The notes: generated from the sequence alone by a model not told the origin. A DNA stretch of 25,520 nt from CAYYGL01 sp964471235 (GCA_964471235.1 CAYYGL010000058.1:1-25520), one strand, 5' to 3'; shown: positions 16,201 through 24,034, counted from the stretch's first letter. Numbers and translations are program-made.

Positions 16201-17907
16201 GTGAGTCAAAATAAAAAAAACACCCCTCAGAAAAAGGCAACAAACACTGCCGGAACACAAGGGTTGCCGAGAGATGCTGAATCTTTAAATAAGTTGGGCA
16301 ACGAGGCTTATCACAGCGGAGATTTCCGAAAGGCGGTTGAGCTTTATCAAAAAGCCTTAAAGAGTAGTCCCGGGGAGTGGACATACCATGCCAACCTTGG
16401 AGATGCTTACGGTAAATTAGGCGAGTGGGATAAAGCGGTTACAAATTATCGAAAAGCCGTAGCGATAAATCCGGGTGATGATTGGCTTCATAACAGTCTT
16501 GGCATCGCTTATTCGTTCAACAAAAACTATGAACAGGCACTGCAACATTTCCGTCGGGCGCTTCAATTGTCTCCCAATGCCACTTATTGCATCAATATTG
16601 CCGATGTTCACAAATTGATGGAAAATTGGAACGAAGCGATAGATTATTATTTAGAAGCCGTTGCGATTGATCCGGGTTATCATTCCGCACACAACAGCCT
16701 GGGGATTGAGTATTACTACCAGGGAGAACTGGAAGAAGCGATTAAACATTACGATCTCGCTGTGTCGCTGGAACCCTCCAATGCGATTTACCATGCCAAC
16801 CTGGGGGATGCCTACAAAAAAAATCAACAGCCGGAGAAGGCTGTAGAATACTATTTAAAAGCCATCGAATTGAATGAAACGGATGTACTCACCTTTAGTA
16901 ACCTGGGGGATGCCTACCGGATGCAGAAATCCTGGACGAAGGCGGAAGAAGCTTATCTGAAAGCCCTGGAAATTAACGAGCAGAGTTCCGGGAAGGAAAC
17001 CATGGACGGAACATTGAACGGATTAGGGATTGTTTATTCTGCCACGCGGGAACATCAGAAGGCAGCCCAATATTTTGCCAGAGCTATCGACGCCAATCCT
17101 GATTATTATATTTACTATGCCAACCTGGGGGATGCTTTTCGCGCCTTGAAAGAATGGGGGAAGGCAGCAGAAGCATATCATCAGGCAATCCAACGGAATA
17201 AAAAGGATGACCTGGTAGTTAATGCCCTGGGGGTTGCCCTCTATTCTGACGGGCACTATGAGGAAGCGATAGAATATTATCAAAAAGCGATAGAATTAAA
17301 TCCCCAGAAAGTGCTCTACTATGCGAACCTGGGTAACAATTATGTTAAACTGGAACGGTGGTATGCAGCTATCGAAACGTATCAAAAAGCGTTGGAGAAA
17401 GGGTCCGGGGATGATTCTCTTTATAGTGGCATCGCTTTGTCATTGAAAGAGTTGGGGAAATATCATAAGGCAATCGAATACTATCATAAAGCAATTACCA
17501 TGCAGCCGGATCCCAATTATTATGTGAACATCGGGCACATCTATAGTAAATTGCATCAATACGATAAATCGATAGACTTCTGTCAAAAAGCTATTGAAGT
17601 GGCGAAAAAGTCCGGGCTGCCTGAGTCACGGTTTCACCAATTTCTGGGGCTTGCCTATAATGACCGGGGGACTTCTTTTGATCGGGCCGGGAAATATCAA
17701 CGAGCAATAGAAGATTATCGAAAAGCGGCTGCTTTGAAACCGGATGATGCGACTATCCATCACAACCTCTATCTATCGTATCGAGCGCTGGAGGATTATT
17801 CCATGGCGCAGGAGAGTTTACAGCAAGCCCTGAAATTGCAGCCTGACAATGAGCATTACCAGGGGGAGTTGGAGCAACTTCAGCAGATTGCTAAAGGGAA
17901 AAGGTAA
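16201..17907 (+). CDS. Tetratricopeptide-repeat protein with about 15 TPRs
   Basis: 568 residues from a GTG start (AGAGAG upstream). After a basic, polar N-terminus (about 1-28) nearly the whole protein is TPR: I count 15 units of about 34 residues from LNKLGNEAYHSGDF to the C-terminus, with conserved W/L-G-Y-A-F/Y-A-P positions. The units alternate between an ANLGDAY form and an NSLGIAY form, so the protein looks built from repeated TPR pairs. There is no signal peptide or membrane segment, hence a cytoplasmic scaffold for protein-protein contacts. Immediately following the two paralogous genes, it may bind their shared domain (inference from position only). No enzyme domain is present. It converges with prs across about 120 bp. 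Confidence 0.88.
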   Translation: MSQNKKNTPQKKATNTAGTQGLPRDAESLNKLGNEAYHSGDFRKAVELYQKALKSSPGEWTYHANLGDAYGKLGEWDKAVTNYRKAVAINPGDDWLHNSLGIAYSFNKNYEQALQHFRRALQLSPNATYCINIADVHKLMENWNEAIDYYLEAVAIDPGYHSAHNSLGIEYYYQGELEEAIKHYDLAVSLEPSNAIYHANLGDAYKKNQQPEKAVEYYLKAIELNETDVLTFSNLGDAYRMQKSWTKAEEAYLKALEINEQSSGKETMDGTLNGLGIVYSATREHQKAAQYFARAIDANPDYYIYYANLGDAFRALKEWGKAAEAYHQAIQRNKKDDLVVNALGVALYSDGHYEEAIEYYQKAIELNPQKVLYYANLGNNYVKLERWYAAIETYQKALEKGSGDDSLYSGIALSLKELGKYHKAIEYYHKAITMQPDPNYYVNIGHIYSKLHQYDKSIDFCQKAIEVAKKSGLPESRFHQFLGLAYNDRGTSFDRAGKYQRAIEDYRKAAALKPDDATIHHNLYLSYRALEDYSMAQESLQQALKLQPDNEHYQGELEQLQQIAKGKR

Positions 17908-18027
17908 GGAACAATTGGGATGAATGGGGGGAAGAGCAGGAACAATGTTGCCTCCCGGAACAAGCAAAAGAAACCTGGCGATGTTTTGCTGATCTGGCAA
18001 TGGGCTACATCCGGGGGATAAATCCAC

Positions 18028-19074
18028 TCACTTCAACAACTCACTCACCGATCGTTTCATATTAATGTTATAAATTACATGGGCGAAGAGGGGCGCGACG
18101 CTGACTTCTTTGTACCAGGGGGTATGTTCCACAAATTTTCTACCGTGGAACACCGCATCAGTGCCAATCACCAGGTCCATCAAGCCCTCATGATAGGCTT
18201 TATCAAACTTTTCGATACAATTGCCGGTGAAGAAGGGGAGACTAGCTAAGATGGTAATTTTTTTTGCGCCGTTTTTGCGGAGCAGTTTCATGGCGTTTAT
18301 CATGGTTCCACCGGTAGAGATCATGTCATCCACCAGGAGCACATCCTTGTTCGTCACATCCCCCACCAGGCGCATGCTCTCGATAACGCTGACTTTTGTA
18401 TAATCCCGGGCTTTATCTACCACGGCTAATTCCGCACCCAGCACTTTGGAATACCGACGGGCGCGTTCTACACTGCCCACATCCGGGCTGGTGACCACCA
18501 GATTTAAGGGGTCAATTCGCATGATGTTTTGCAAATAATCAACAAAAACACCGGAGGCGTGTAAATCTTCCAATTTTGCAAAATTGAAGAACCCCTGGAT
18601 GGCTTCAGCGTGAATATCCAGGGTAATAACCCGCTGTGCACCGGCTAATTCCAGCATTCCGGCAATGAGTTTTGCCGAAATGGCTTCCCGGGTTTTGCGG
18701 CGTTCCTGCCGGGAATAGGGAAACTGGGGCAGTACCACGGTAATATGATCGGCATCGGATTGATAGGCGGCATGAACTGCGGTGAGCAATGCCATCAGGT
18801 TGTCATTCACGGATTTATCCGAGAGCGGATCATCCATCGCCTGAACGATATAGATGTCGTCCCCGCGAATGTTTTCGTGAATCACCACCTTAATTTCCCC
18901 GTTGGGAAAATAAACATCCTCGGTATATTTAAGATGGTGGGTAATCCCCAGTTTTTCCTGTTGGGTAATATTGTTTAATTCCTGGATAATCCGCTGGGCA
19001 AATGGCTTCCCGGAATCACAAGCCATTACAGATAATGCCCCGCGGTTGGAATCCACCATACTTGATTTATTCAT
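18028..19074 (-). CDS. prs: Ribose-phosphate pyrophosphokinase (PRPP synthetase)
   Basis: 348 residues, longer than the usual 310-320 because of an N-terminal extension and an extra stretch around MDDPLSDKSVNDNLM. Seen: FPNGEIKVVIHENIRG (ribose-5-phosphate/ATP region), LPQFPYSRQERRK, ITLDIHAEAIQGFF with the catalytic-loop Asp and His, LVVTSPDVGSVERAR, and the PRPP-binding motif VLLVDDMISTGGTM. The enzyme makes PRPP from ribose 5-phosphate and ATP for nucleotide, His and Trp synthesis in the cytosol. Its ATG lies inside the end of the inositol monophosphatase gene (8-bp overlap), with a purine-rich GGCGGAAG just upstream, so translation is probably coupled. Confidence 0.95.
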   Translation of the reverse strand: MNKSSMVDSNRGALSVMACDSGKPFAQRIIQELNNITQQEKLGITHHLKYTEDVYFPNGEIKVVIHENIRGDDIYIVQAMDDPLSDKSVNDNLMALLTAVHAAYQSDADHITVVLPQFPYSRQERRKTREAISAKLIAGMLELAGAQRVITLDIHAEAIQGFFNFAKLEDLHASGVFVDYLQNIMRIDPLNLVVTSPDVGSVERARRYSKVLGAELAVVDKARDYTKVSVIESMRLVGDVTNKDVLLVDDMISTGGTMINAMKLLRKNGAKKITILASLPFFTGNCIEKFDKAYHEGLMDLVIGTDAVFHGRKFVEHTPWYKEVSVAPLFAHVIYNINMKRSVSELLK

Positions 19075-19879
19075 CTTCCGCCCCCTTGAAATGATATGAC
19101 AAAATTCTTGTTAAATACCGGTGTATTTCCTTATTACCGGCGATAATAAAACCGTTTTGTAAGAAATCCGACTTTCCGTTAAAATCACTTACCACCCCCC
19201 CGGCTTCCCGGATAAGCAAGCTACCGGCGGCAATATCCCAGATATGTAATCCGGCTTCCCAGAATCCGTCATAGCGACCACAGGCGGTATAACATAAATC
19301 GATGGCAGCCGAACCCATACGACGGATTCCGGCACTCTGGTAAAAAATTTCCCCTAACGATAACAGGTATTGGGGCAAATAGTATTTAGAGTGATGGGGG
19401 AAACCGGTGCCTAACAGCGCCCGGTTAAAATCTATTTGCTGGCTAACCTTTATTCGACGACCGTTTAAAAACGCTCCTCCTCCCCGCCGGGCGGTGAATA
19501 ATTCCTCCTCGACCGGATTGTATATCACTCCCACGATAATGTCATCGTCCTGTCTGGCAGCAATGGAAAGAGAAAATGCCGGCAAATTATGAATAAAATT
19601 TGTGGTGCCATCTAAGGGATCAACAATCCATTCCACAGAACCTGAGCGATGTTGAATGCCGCTTTCTTCCGTTAAGACACTATGATCCGGAAATGTCGAG
19701 AGGAGATGTTCGATGATCATTTTTTCAGAAGTTTTGTCCACCGTCGTGACAAAATCGTTCTTTTGTTTTTCAGTAATATCTCTGCTGGTGAGACTGCCCC
19801 GGTGCTCCAACAAATATGCGCCGGCTTTTTTTGCCGCCTCGATGGCGGTTTCCAATAAATGTTGTGTATCGTCACTCAT
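19067..19879 (-). CDS. Inositol-monophosphatase-family phosphatase
   Basis: 270 residues. Metal and catalytic motifs of the family are intact: the Glu pair in VLTEESGIQ, WIVDPLDGTTNFIHNLP (DPLDGTTN), and HIWDIAAGSLLIREAGGVVSDFNG near the C-terminus (WDIAAG). The enzyme removes phosphate from myo-inositol 1-phosphate or related substrates; bacterial SuhB, fructose-1,6-bisphosphatase and PAP phosphatase activities occur within the family, so the true substrate is open. Its neighbours are prs (8-bp overlap) and a phosphohexomutase, which suggests sugar-phosphate or nucleotide-precursor metabolism. The ATG at 19879 begins MSDDTQHLLETAIEAAK, a normal family start. Confidence 0.92.
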   Translation of the reverse strand: MSDDTQHLLETAIEAAKKAGAYLLEHRGSLTSRDITEKQKNDFVTTVDKTSEKMIIEHLLSTFPDHSVLTEESGIQHRSGSVEWIVDPLDGTTNFIHNLPAFSLSIAARQDDDIIVGVIYNPVEEELFTARRGGGAFLNGRRIKVSQQIDFNRALLGTGFPHHSKYYLPQYLLSLGEIFYQSAGIRRMGSAAIDLCYTACGRYDGFWEAGLHIWDIAAGSLLIREAGGVVSDFNGKSDFLQNGFIIAGNKEIHRYLTRILSYHFKGAEDE

Positions 19880-19945
19880 CGCTGCCTTGTGGCATCAGGT
19901 GGTTGCTTTTTTTACCAATTTGTCGTTGTTTGACATCCGTCGCAT

Positions 19946-20026
19946 ACTGTCTTACTGATTACTGTCTTACTGATCACTGTCTTACTGTCTTACGCCCTAC
20001 TGTCTTACTGTTCACTGAATACTGTC
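19946..20026. repeat. Degenerate 15-bp tandem repeat
   Basis: The unit ACTGTCTTACTGATY occurs at 19946-19960 and 19961-19975, then as an expanded copy at 19976-19998 and again at 19999-20013 (ending GTTC), followed by a partial copy. It lies in the 185-bp gap between the phosphohexomutase and inositol monophosphatase genes. A C9 run follows at 20047-20055. Slippage-type repeat; no function is evident. Confidence 0.65.
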
Positions 20027-20064
20027 AACTTCCCCCATCTACTCATCCCCCCCCCATCTACCTC

Positions 20065-21432
20065 TCACACCTTAATCTCCCCGAATTCTTTTAATTTACT
20101 GACCACCAGGTTACGGATTTCTTCCAACCGTTCCGGCGTGCGAGCTTCAAATCGCAGCACGATCACCGGCTGAGTGTTGGATGCCCGCACCAGCCCCCAG
20201 CCATCGCCGAACTGTATCCGTACGCCGTCCACATCAATCACATCATAATGCGCTTTGAAGTATTCAATCGCCTTCTCAACCAGTTGAAATTTCGCTTTGT
20301 CATCGGGGCATTCCGCCCGGATTTCCGGGGTTGAAAAATATTGCGGAACGTCTTTTAAGTAATCGCTCATACGCTGATTACTTTTGGAAACCAGCTCCAG
20401 CAAACGAGCGGAGACGTAAATAGCATCATCGTAACCGTAAAAATTTTCATTAAAGAACAGGTGGCCGCTCATCTCGCCGCCAGCCGGGGCATTCAGTTCA
20501 TGAATTTTTTTCTTGAGGAGCGAGTGCCCGGTTTTCCACATAACCGGTTCTCCCCCAGCCGCCTTAATGGCTTCCGGCAGCGCCTGGGAGCATTTTACAT
20601 CAAACACAATCGGTGCACCAGGGTGACGCTTCAGCACATCCCGGGCAAAAATTAAAACCAGCTTGTCGCCCCAGATAATCTCTCCATTCTCATCTATCAC
20701 ACCAATTCGGTCGGCATCACCGTCATACCCAATACCCAATTCGGCACCGGTTTCTTTTACCTTTTTAATCAAATCCTGAATATTATCCACCACCGTGGGG
20801 TCGGGGTGGTGGTTGGGAAATCTTCCATCCGGTTCACAGAAAAGCATGGTGGCATCCACGCCTAATTTTTCCATCATTTCTTTGGCAACCAAAGATGCGG
20901 CGCCGTTGCCGCAGTCCACCACCACTTTTACCGGGCGTTCCACTTTCACACGACCGGTGTAATCGTCGATATAATCCGGAATGATGTCATAGGTTTCAAT
21001 ACTACCATTGCCCGTCACAAATTGTTCTTCCTCAATGATTTGCCGAATTTTTTGAATCTCCTCGCCATATACCGGGGCGGTACCCAGGGAGACTTTGAAG
21101 CCGTTAAATTCCGGTGGATTGTGGCTGCCGGTAATCATCACCCCGCCCTGCACGTCCAATTTATAAAGCGAAAAATATTGGGCGCCGGTGGGAATATTGC
21201 CCAGGTCAATAATATCGATTCCCGCGGAAGTGATGCCCTGGCTCAACACTTCCTTTAAATGATTGGTTGACAGACGGACATCACCGCCCACACTGATTTT
21301 CTGTACCCCATGCTGTGAAAAATAGCTGCCCAGACCTTTGCCTAACAGTTCCACTACTTCATCGGTCAGGTCTTTTTCTACCACCCCGCGAATATCATAC
21401 TCACGGAAAATGTATGGATTCACACTTGCCAT
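20065..21432 (-). CDS. Phosphomannomutase/phosphoglucomutase
   Basis: 455 residues, alpha-D-phosphohexomutase family with four domains. N-terminal FREYDIRGVV; the phosphoserine loop GVMITGSHNPPEFNG with Ser103; the metal loop GYDGDADRIGVID (DGDADR at 237-242); the sugar-specificity loop GGEMSGH (319-324), typical of PMM/PGM enzymes that accept both mannose and glucose phosphates; and the phosphate-binding loop RASNTQPVIVLRFE near the C-terminus. The enzyme interconverts hexose 6- and 1-phosphates in the cytosol for nucleotide-sugar, LPS or exopolysaccharide synthesis. AAAGGAGA lies 7 bases before the ATG. It heads a leftward set with the inositol phosphatase and prs genes. Confidence 0.94.
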   Translation of the reverse strand: MASVNPYIFREYDIRGVVEKDLTDEVVELLGKGLGSYFSQHGVQKISVGGDVRLSTNHLKEVLSQGITSAGIDIIDLGNIPTGAQYFSLYKLDVQGGVMITGSHNPPEFNGFKVSLGTAPVYGEEIQKIRQIIEEEQFVTGNGSIETYDIIPDYIDDYTGRVKVERPVKVVVDCGNGAASLVAKEMMEKLGVDATMLFCEPDGRFPNHHPDPTVVDNIQDLIKKVKETGAELGIGYDGDADRIGVIDENGEIIWGDKLVLIFARDVLKRHPGAPIVFDVKCSQALPEAIKAAGGEPVMWKTGHSLLKKKIHELNAPAGGEMSGHLFFNENFYGYDDAIYVSARLLELVSKSNQRMSDYLKDVPQYFSTPEIRAECPDDKAKFQLVEKAIEYFKAHYDVIDVDGVRIQFGDGWGLVRASNTQPVIVLRFEARTPERLEEIRNLVVSKLKEFGEIKV

Positions 21433-21509
21433 AATCCCATCTCCTTTCTATCCATTAAGCTTTTCGCTACCATTAGCTACATCCTCCATCTGAGGGTAGG
21501 CAAATTTAG

Positions 21510-21524
21510 AATAACCTGGTTATT
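21510..21524. promoter_or_regulatory. 15-bp palindrome, possible operator
   Basis: AATAACC-T-GGTTATT is a perfect odd palindrome 78 bp upstream of the phosphohexomutase start and 134 bp upstream of the divergent coiled-coil gene. Its position suits an operator, but no regulator is known. Confidence 0.35.
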
Positions 21525-21657
21525 GTATCAAGCAATTTATCTAAGAATTCGAGTTGACGATTTTGGGGATTTATATGGGATATTAATCGTTTAAAATTGT
21601 CTGTCTTTCCAGAAGATGTTATATTTAACGAGTGATTTGTGTCCGGGAGATCCTATA

Positions 21658-22006
21658 ATGACCAAACAAGAATTGGAAAGAAGTATTCGGGAAATCTGGG
21701 AAATGTTCAAGGAAACCGACCGGAAGTTTCAGGAGACGGATCGGAAGTTCAAGGAGACGGATGAAAAGATTGCCAAAGTAACTGCTGCAATCGGCGATTT
21801 GGGAGGGAAGTGGGGGCGATTTGTGGAAGGATTGCTGCTGCCGGCGGTTCNNNNNNNNNNNNNNNNNNNNNNNNNNNNNNNNNNNNNNNNNNNNNNNNNN
21901 NNNNNNNNNNNNNNNNNNNNNNNNNNNNNNNNNNNNNNNNNNNNNNNNNNGCGGCGATACGGTGAAGATTCTGAATGATGAGAAGTTTGAACCGAAGGAG
22001 TGGTAA
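21658..22006 (+). CDS. Coiled-coil DUF3782-like protein, interrupted by an assembly gap
   Basis: The 5' part (21658-21850) starts MTKQELERSIREIWEMF, contains three perfect seven-residue units (FKETDRK, FQETDRK, FKETDEK) and then LGGKWGRFVEGLLLPA. The 3' part after the 100-N run reads GDTVKILNDEKFEPKEW and a stop at 22004-22006. Both ends agree with one known type of protein: N-terminal coiled coil, a PD-(D/E)XK-nuclease-like middle, and a GD-V-I-N-F-P-W tail. The two parts lie in different frames across the N run, so the gap is a placeholder, and the missing middle is probably several hundred bases rather than 100. The start at 21658 has a GGGAG site. Such proteins are often multi-copy in a genome; function is unknown. 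Confidence 0.65.
21851..21950. other. Assembly gap of 100 N
   Basis: Exactly 100 N, the conventional size for a gap of unknown length. It removes the central domain of the coiled-coil gene, so statements about its catalytic residues are impossible here. Confidence 0.98.
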
Positions 22007-22096
22007 AATTTTCCCGCCGGAAAGGTTTCTCATCGCATTTACCCCTGAAGCGGAAACTTTCCAACCCGTAAGGTGCACACTGCTCTCATTTTTCTT

Positions 22097-22125
22097 TTGC
22101 AAATTTACGAATTCGGAATTATCTT
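22097..22125 (+). promoter_or_regulatory. Promoter of the trp leader/trpB2 unit
   Basis: TTGCAA at 22097-22102 and TATCTT at 22120-22125 are 17 bases apart, giving an expected transcript start near 22132 and a short untranslated stretch before the leader ATG at 22150. Consistent with the attenuator downstream, but a motif match only. Confidence 0.5.
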
Positions 22126-22149
22126 GTTTTTGTAAATGAAAGGATAGAA

Positions 22150-22239
22150 ATGAACACCTACTTCACCCACATCAATTTGAACTGGTGGTGGTGGCGGATA
22201 ACTTCCGGCAACGGGTGGAGTATGGTCTATATGCCTTAA
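22150..22239 (+). CDS. trpL: Trp leader peptide (29 aa) with four consecutive Trp codons
   Basis: ATG at 22150-22152, stop TAA at 22237-22239. The peptide starts MNTYFTHINLN, has four TGG codons in a row (residues 12-15, 22183-22194) and a fifth Trp at residue 23. AAAGGA at 22138-22143 lies at a good distance for ribosome binding. A short reading frame with tandem Trp codons, followed by a terminator and then a tryptophan synthase gene, is the hallmark of ribosome-mediated trp attenuation: with Trp scarce, the ribosome stalls on these codons. The peptide itself has no expected function. Confidence 0.9.
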   Translation: MNTYFTHINLNWWWWRITSGNGWSMVYMP

Positions 22240-22303
22240 CATTCTTCAATCATATTTTCAATTATTTCACAACCCGTTGCCGATTTTGGTAACGGGTTTT
22301 TTT
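22159..22303 (+). promoter_or_regulatory. Tryptophan attenuator: pause, antiterminator and terminator helices
   Basis: Three mutually exclusive helices can be read. Region 1:2 is TACTTCACCC (22159-22168) with GGGTGGAGTA (22213-22222), ten pairs with one G-U, enclosing the Trp codons. Region 2:3 (antiterminator) is GGCAACGGGT (22207-22216) with ACCCGTTGCC (22272-22281), ten perfect pairs. Region 3:4 (terminator) is 22271-22281 with 22288-22298. Regions 2:3 and 3:4 share the same strand at 22272-22281, so only one can form. Inferred mechanism: stalling at the four Trp codons disturbs 1:2, allows 2:3 and lets transcription reach trpB2; ample Trp-tRNA allows the terminator. Confidence 0.85.
22271..22303 (+). 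terminator. Rho-independent terminator of the trp attenuator
   Basis: AACCCGTTGCC (22271-22281) pairs with GGTAACGGGTT (22288-22298): eleven pairs with one G-U, a six-base loop (GATTTT), and seven T at 22297-22303. It ends 28 bp before the trpB2 start. Confidence 0.9.
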
Positions 22304-22331
22304 GTTTCCACCTAAAACCATTGGAGGTATT

Positions 22332-23657
22332 ATGGATAAGAAAATTGTTATTCGTGAAGCGGATATTCCCAGCCATTACTACAATATTGCCGCGGATTTG
22401 CCGTTTACGCTTGACCCGCCCCTTCATCCCGCTACAAAGGAGCCGGTCGGTCCGGCGGATATGTCCCCGCTGTTTCCCATGGCGTTAATCGAGCAGGAGA
22501 TGAGTCCCCAACGGGAAATTCCCATCCCGGAACCGGTGCGGGATGCCTACCTGGTCTATCGTCCCACCCCACTTATCCGGGCAACCCGGTTGGAGGAAGC
22601 ATTAAACACACCGGCAAAAATTTATTATAAATACGAAGGCGTTTCGCCCACCGGCAGCCACAAGCCCAATACCGCCATTGCCCAGGCATATTACAATAAA
22701 ATCAGCGGAACCAAAAAGCTGGTGACCGAAACCGGCGCCGGGCAATGGGGGAGTTCTTTAGCCTATGCCTGCCAGATGTTCGGGCTGGAATGCACCGTGT
22801 ACATGGTAAGAATTAGTTATGAACAAAAGCCCTACCGGAAGACGATTATGAATTTATTCGGCGCGGAGATTTATCCATCGCCATCCGATCGCACGGAAGC
22901 GGGTAGAAAGATCCTGGCAGATGACCCGGCTTGCCCCGGCAGCCTGGGAATCGCCATCTCGGAAGCCATTGAAGAAGCCTTGCAGGATGAAAGCACCAAG
23001 TACTCCCTGGGTAGTGTGCTGAACCATGTGTTGCTGCACCAAACGGTGATTGGTCTGGAAGCCCAAAAGCAAATGGAAATTGCCGGGGATTACCCGGATG
23101 TGGTGATTGGCTGTCATGGCGGCGGCAGCAACTTTGCCGGGTTGACGCTGCCCTTTGTGCGGGATAAAATTCACGGGAGGAACATTGCCATTCTGGCTGC
23201 TGAACCGGTATCCTGTCCTACCCTGACGCAGGGGAAAGTGGAATATGATTTCGGTGACACCGCCGGGTTTACTCCCTTGCTGAAGATGCACACTCTTGGT
23301 CATGAGTTTATCCCGCCGGCTATCCATGCGGGGGGATTGCGTTACCATGGTGCAGCGCCCATTGTTAGCGCCCTCTTAAACCACGGGTTAATCGCTGCCC
23401 GGGCTTTTCCCCAAAGAGAAATATTTAGCGGTTCCATTCTCTTTGCCCAAACGGAAGGAATTGTGCCTGCCCCGGAATCCGCCCATGCGGTTCAAGCTGC
23501 CATTGTCGAAGCGGAAAACGCCCGGGAAGCAGGCAAGGAGAAAACCATCCTGTTTAATCTCTCCGGGCATGGGTTGCTGGATTTATCTGCTTATGAAGCC
23601 TATATGAGCGGAAAGTTGGAAGATGAAATGATTAACGAAGTGAGGAAGATAACTTAA
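22332..23657 (+). CDS. trpB: Tryptophan synthase beta chain, TrpB2-type PLP enzyme
   Basis: 441 residues. The PLP lysine is Lys111 in SPTGSHKPNTAIAQAYY; KLVTETGAGQWGSSLAYAC (catalytic Glu), GCHGGGSNFAG (phosphate-binding glycine loop) and LFNLSGHGLLDLSAYEAY follow. The longer N-terminus, starting VIREADIPSHYYNIAADLP, and the ISYEQKPYRKTIMNLFGAE segment mark the TrpB2 subgroup rather than TrpB1. Reaction: indole plus L-serine to L-tryptophan; TrpB2 often works without TrpA and may salvage indole. GGAGG at 22323-22327 supports the ATG at 22332; the frame is open upstream to a TTG but that is not needed. No other trp gene is in the window. It is controlled by the attenuator just upstream, which is strong support for a role in Trp synthesis. 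Confidence 0.93.
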   Translation: MDKKIVIREADIPSHYYNIAADLPFTLDPPLHPATKEPVGPADMSPLFPMALIEQEMSPQREIPIPEPVRDAYLVYRPTPLIRATRLEEALNTPAKIYYKYEGVSPTGSHKPNTAIAQAYYNKISGTKKLVTETGAGQWGSSLAYACQMFGLECTVYMVRISYEQKPYRKTIMNLFGAEIYPSPSDRTEAGRKILADDPACPGSLGIAISEAIEEALQDESTKYSLGSVLNHVLLHQTVIGLEAQKQMEIAGDYPDVVIGCHGGGSNFAGLTLPFVRDKIHGRNIAILAAEPVSCPTLTQGKVEYDFGDTAGFTPLLKMHTLGHEFIPPAIHAGGLRYHGAAPIVSALLNHGLIAARAFPQREIFSGSILFAQTEGIVPAPESAHAVQAAIVEAENAREAGKEKTILFNLSGHGLLDLSAYEAYMSGKLEDEMINEVRKIT

Positions 23658-23677
23658 TCGCTTCGCAATTGAACACT

Positions 23678-23723
23678 GGTTGATGGTAATGCAATAGGGA
23701 ACTCGGAAGCATTACCATCAACC
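23678..23723. repeat. 15-bp perfect inverted repeat after trpB2
   Basis: GGTTGATGGTAATGC at 23678-23692 is the exact reverse complement of GCATTACCATCAACC at 23709-23723, with a 16-base loop, starting 20 bp after the trpB2 stop. A very stable transcript hairpin; there is no T-tract, so it may act as a 3' stabiliser or be the remnant of an insertion element. Confidence 0.6.
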
Positions 23724-24034
23724 TAACTGGCGAGAATACTACCGGGCAGGAAGGACAGATGCCGAAATGAGAGTGTCGGGTATGCTGTTATTCCACCTCC
23801 CTCCCCATCCTTCCGTTGCTTTTTTGTCCTCGTCAATTACCACTTTACCCCTTCCTTAAAAAAATCCCATTTTTTTCTAAAGTTTTGTCCCCCCCCCCCG
23901 ATGATTAGCTCATTCCTTTGAATATTTTTGCAAAACCGGGCTGGAGAGAATAGGCTGTTAGACTATTCGGCTGTAGGCTGACAGGCTGTAGATTGGTAGG
24001 CAGGTTGCGAAACTCCGGTTTGGCAACGGCATAG
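23724..24034. other. Intergenic region with homopolymers between trpB2 and the RHS fragment
   Basis: No gene seen. It holds AAAAAAAT-CCC-ATTTTTTT (23859-23877 with flanking bases), a perfect hairpin with T7 that could terminate in either direction. It also holds a run of eleven C at 23889-23899, and degenerate GGCTGTAG copies around 23951-23990. Confidence 0.5.

Noticed and set aside
21821..21978. Continuous proteins read through the N run
   Set aside because: The N run is a gap placeholder of unknown true length; frames across it are meaningless.
22302..22331. Upstream TTG as the trpB2 start
   Set aside because: It lies within the terminator T-tract, and the ATG at 22332 has GGAGG at a good distance.
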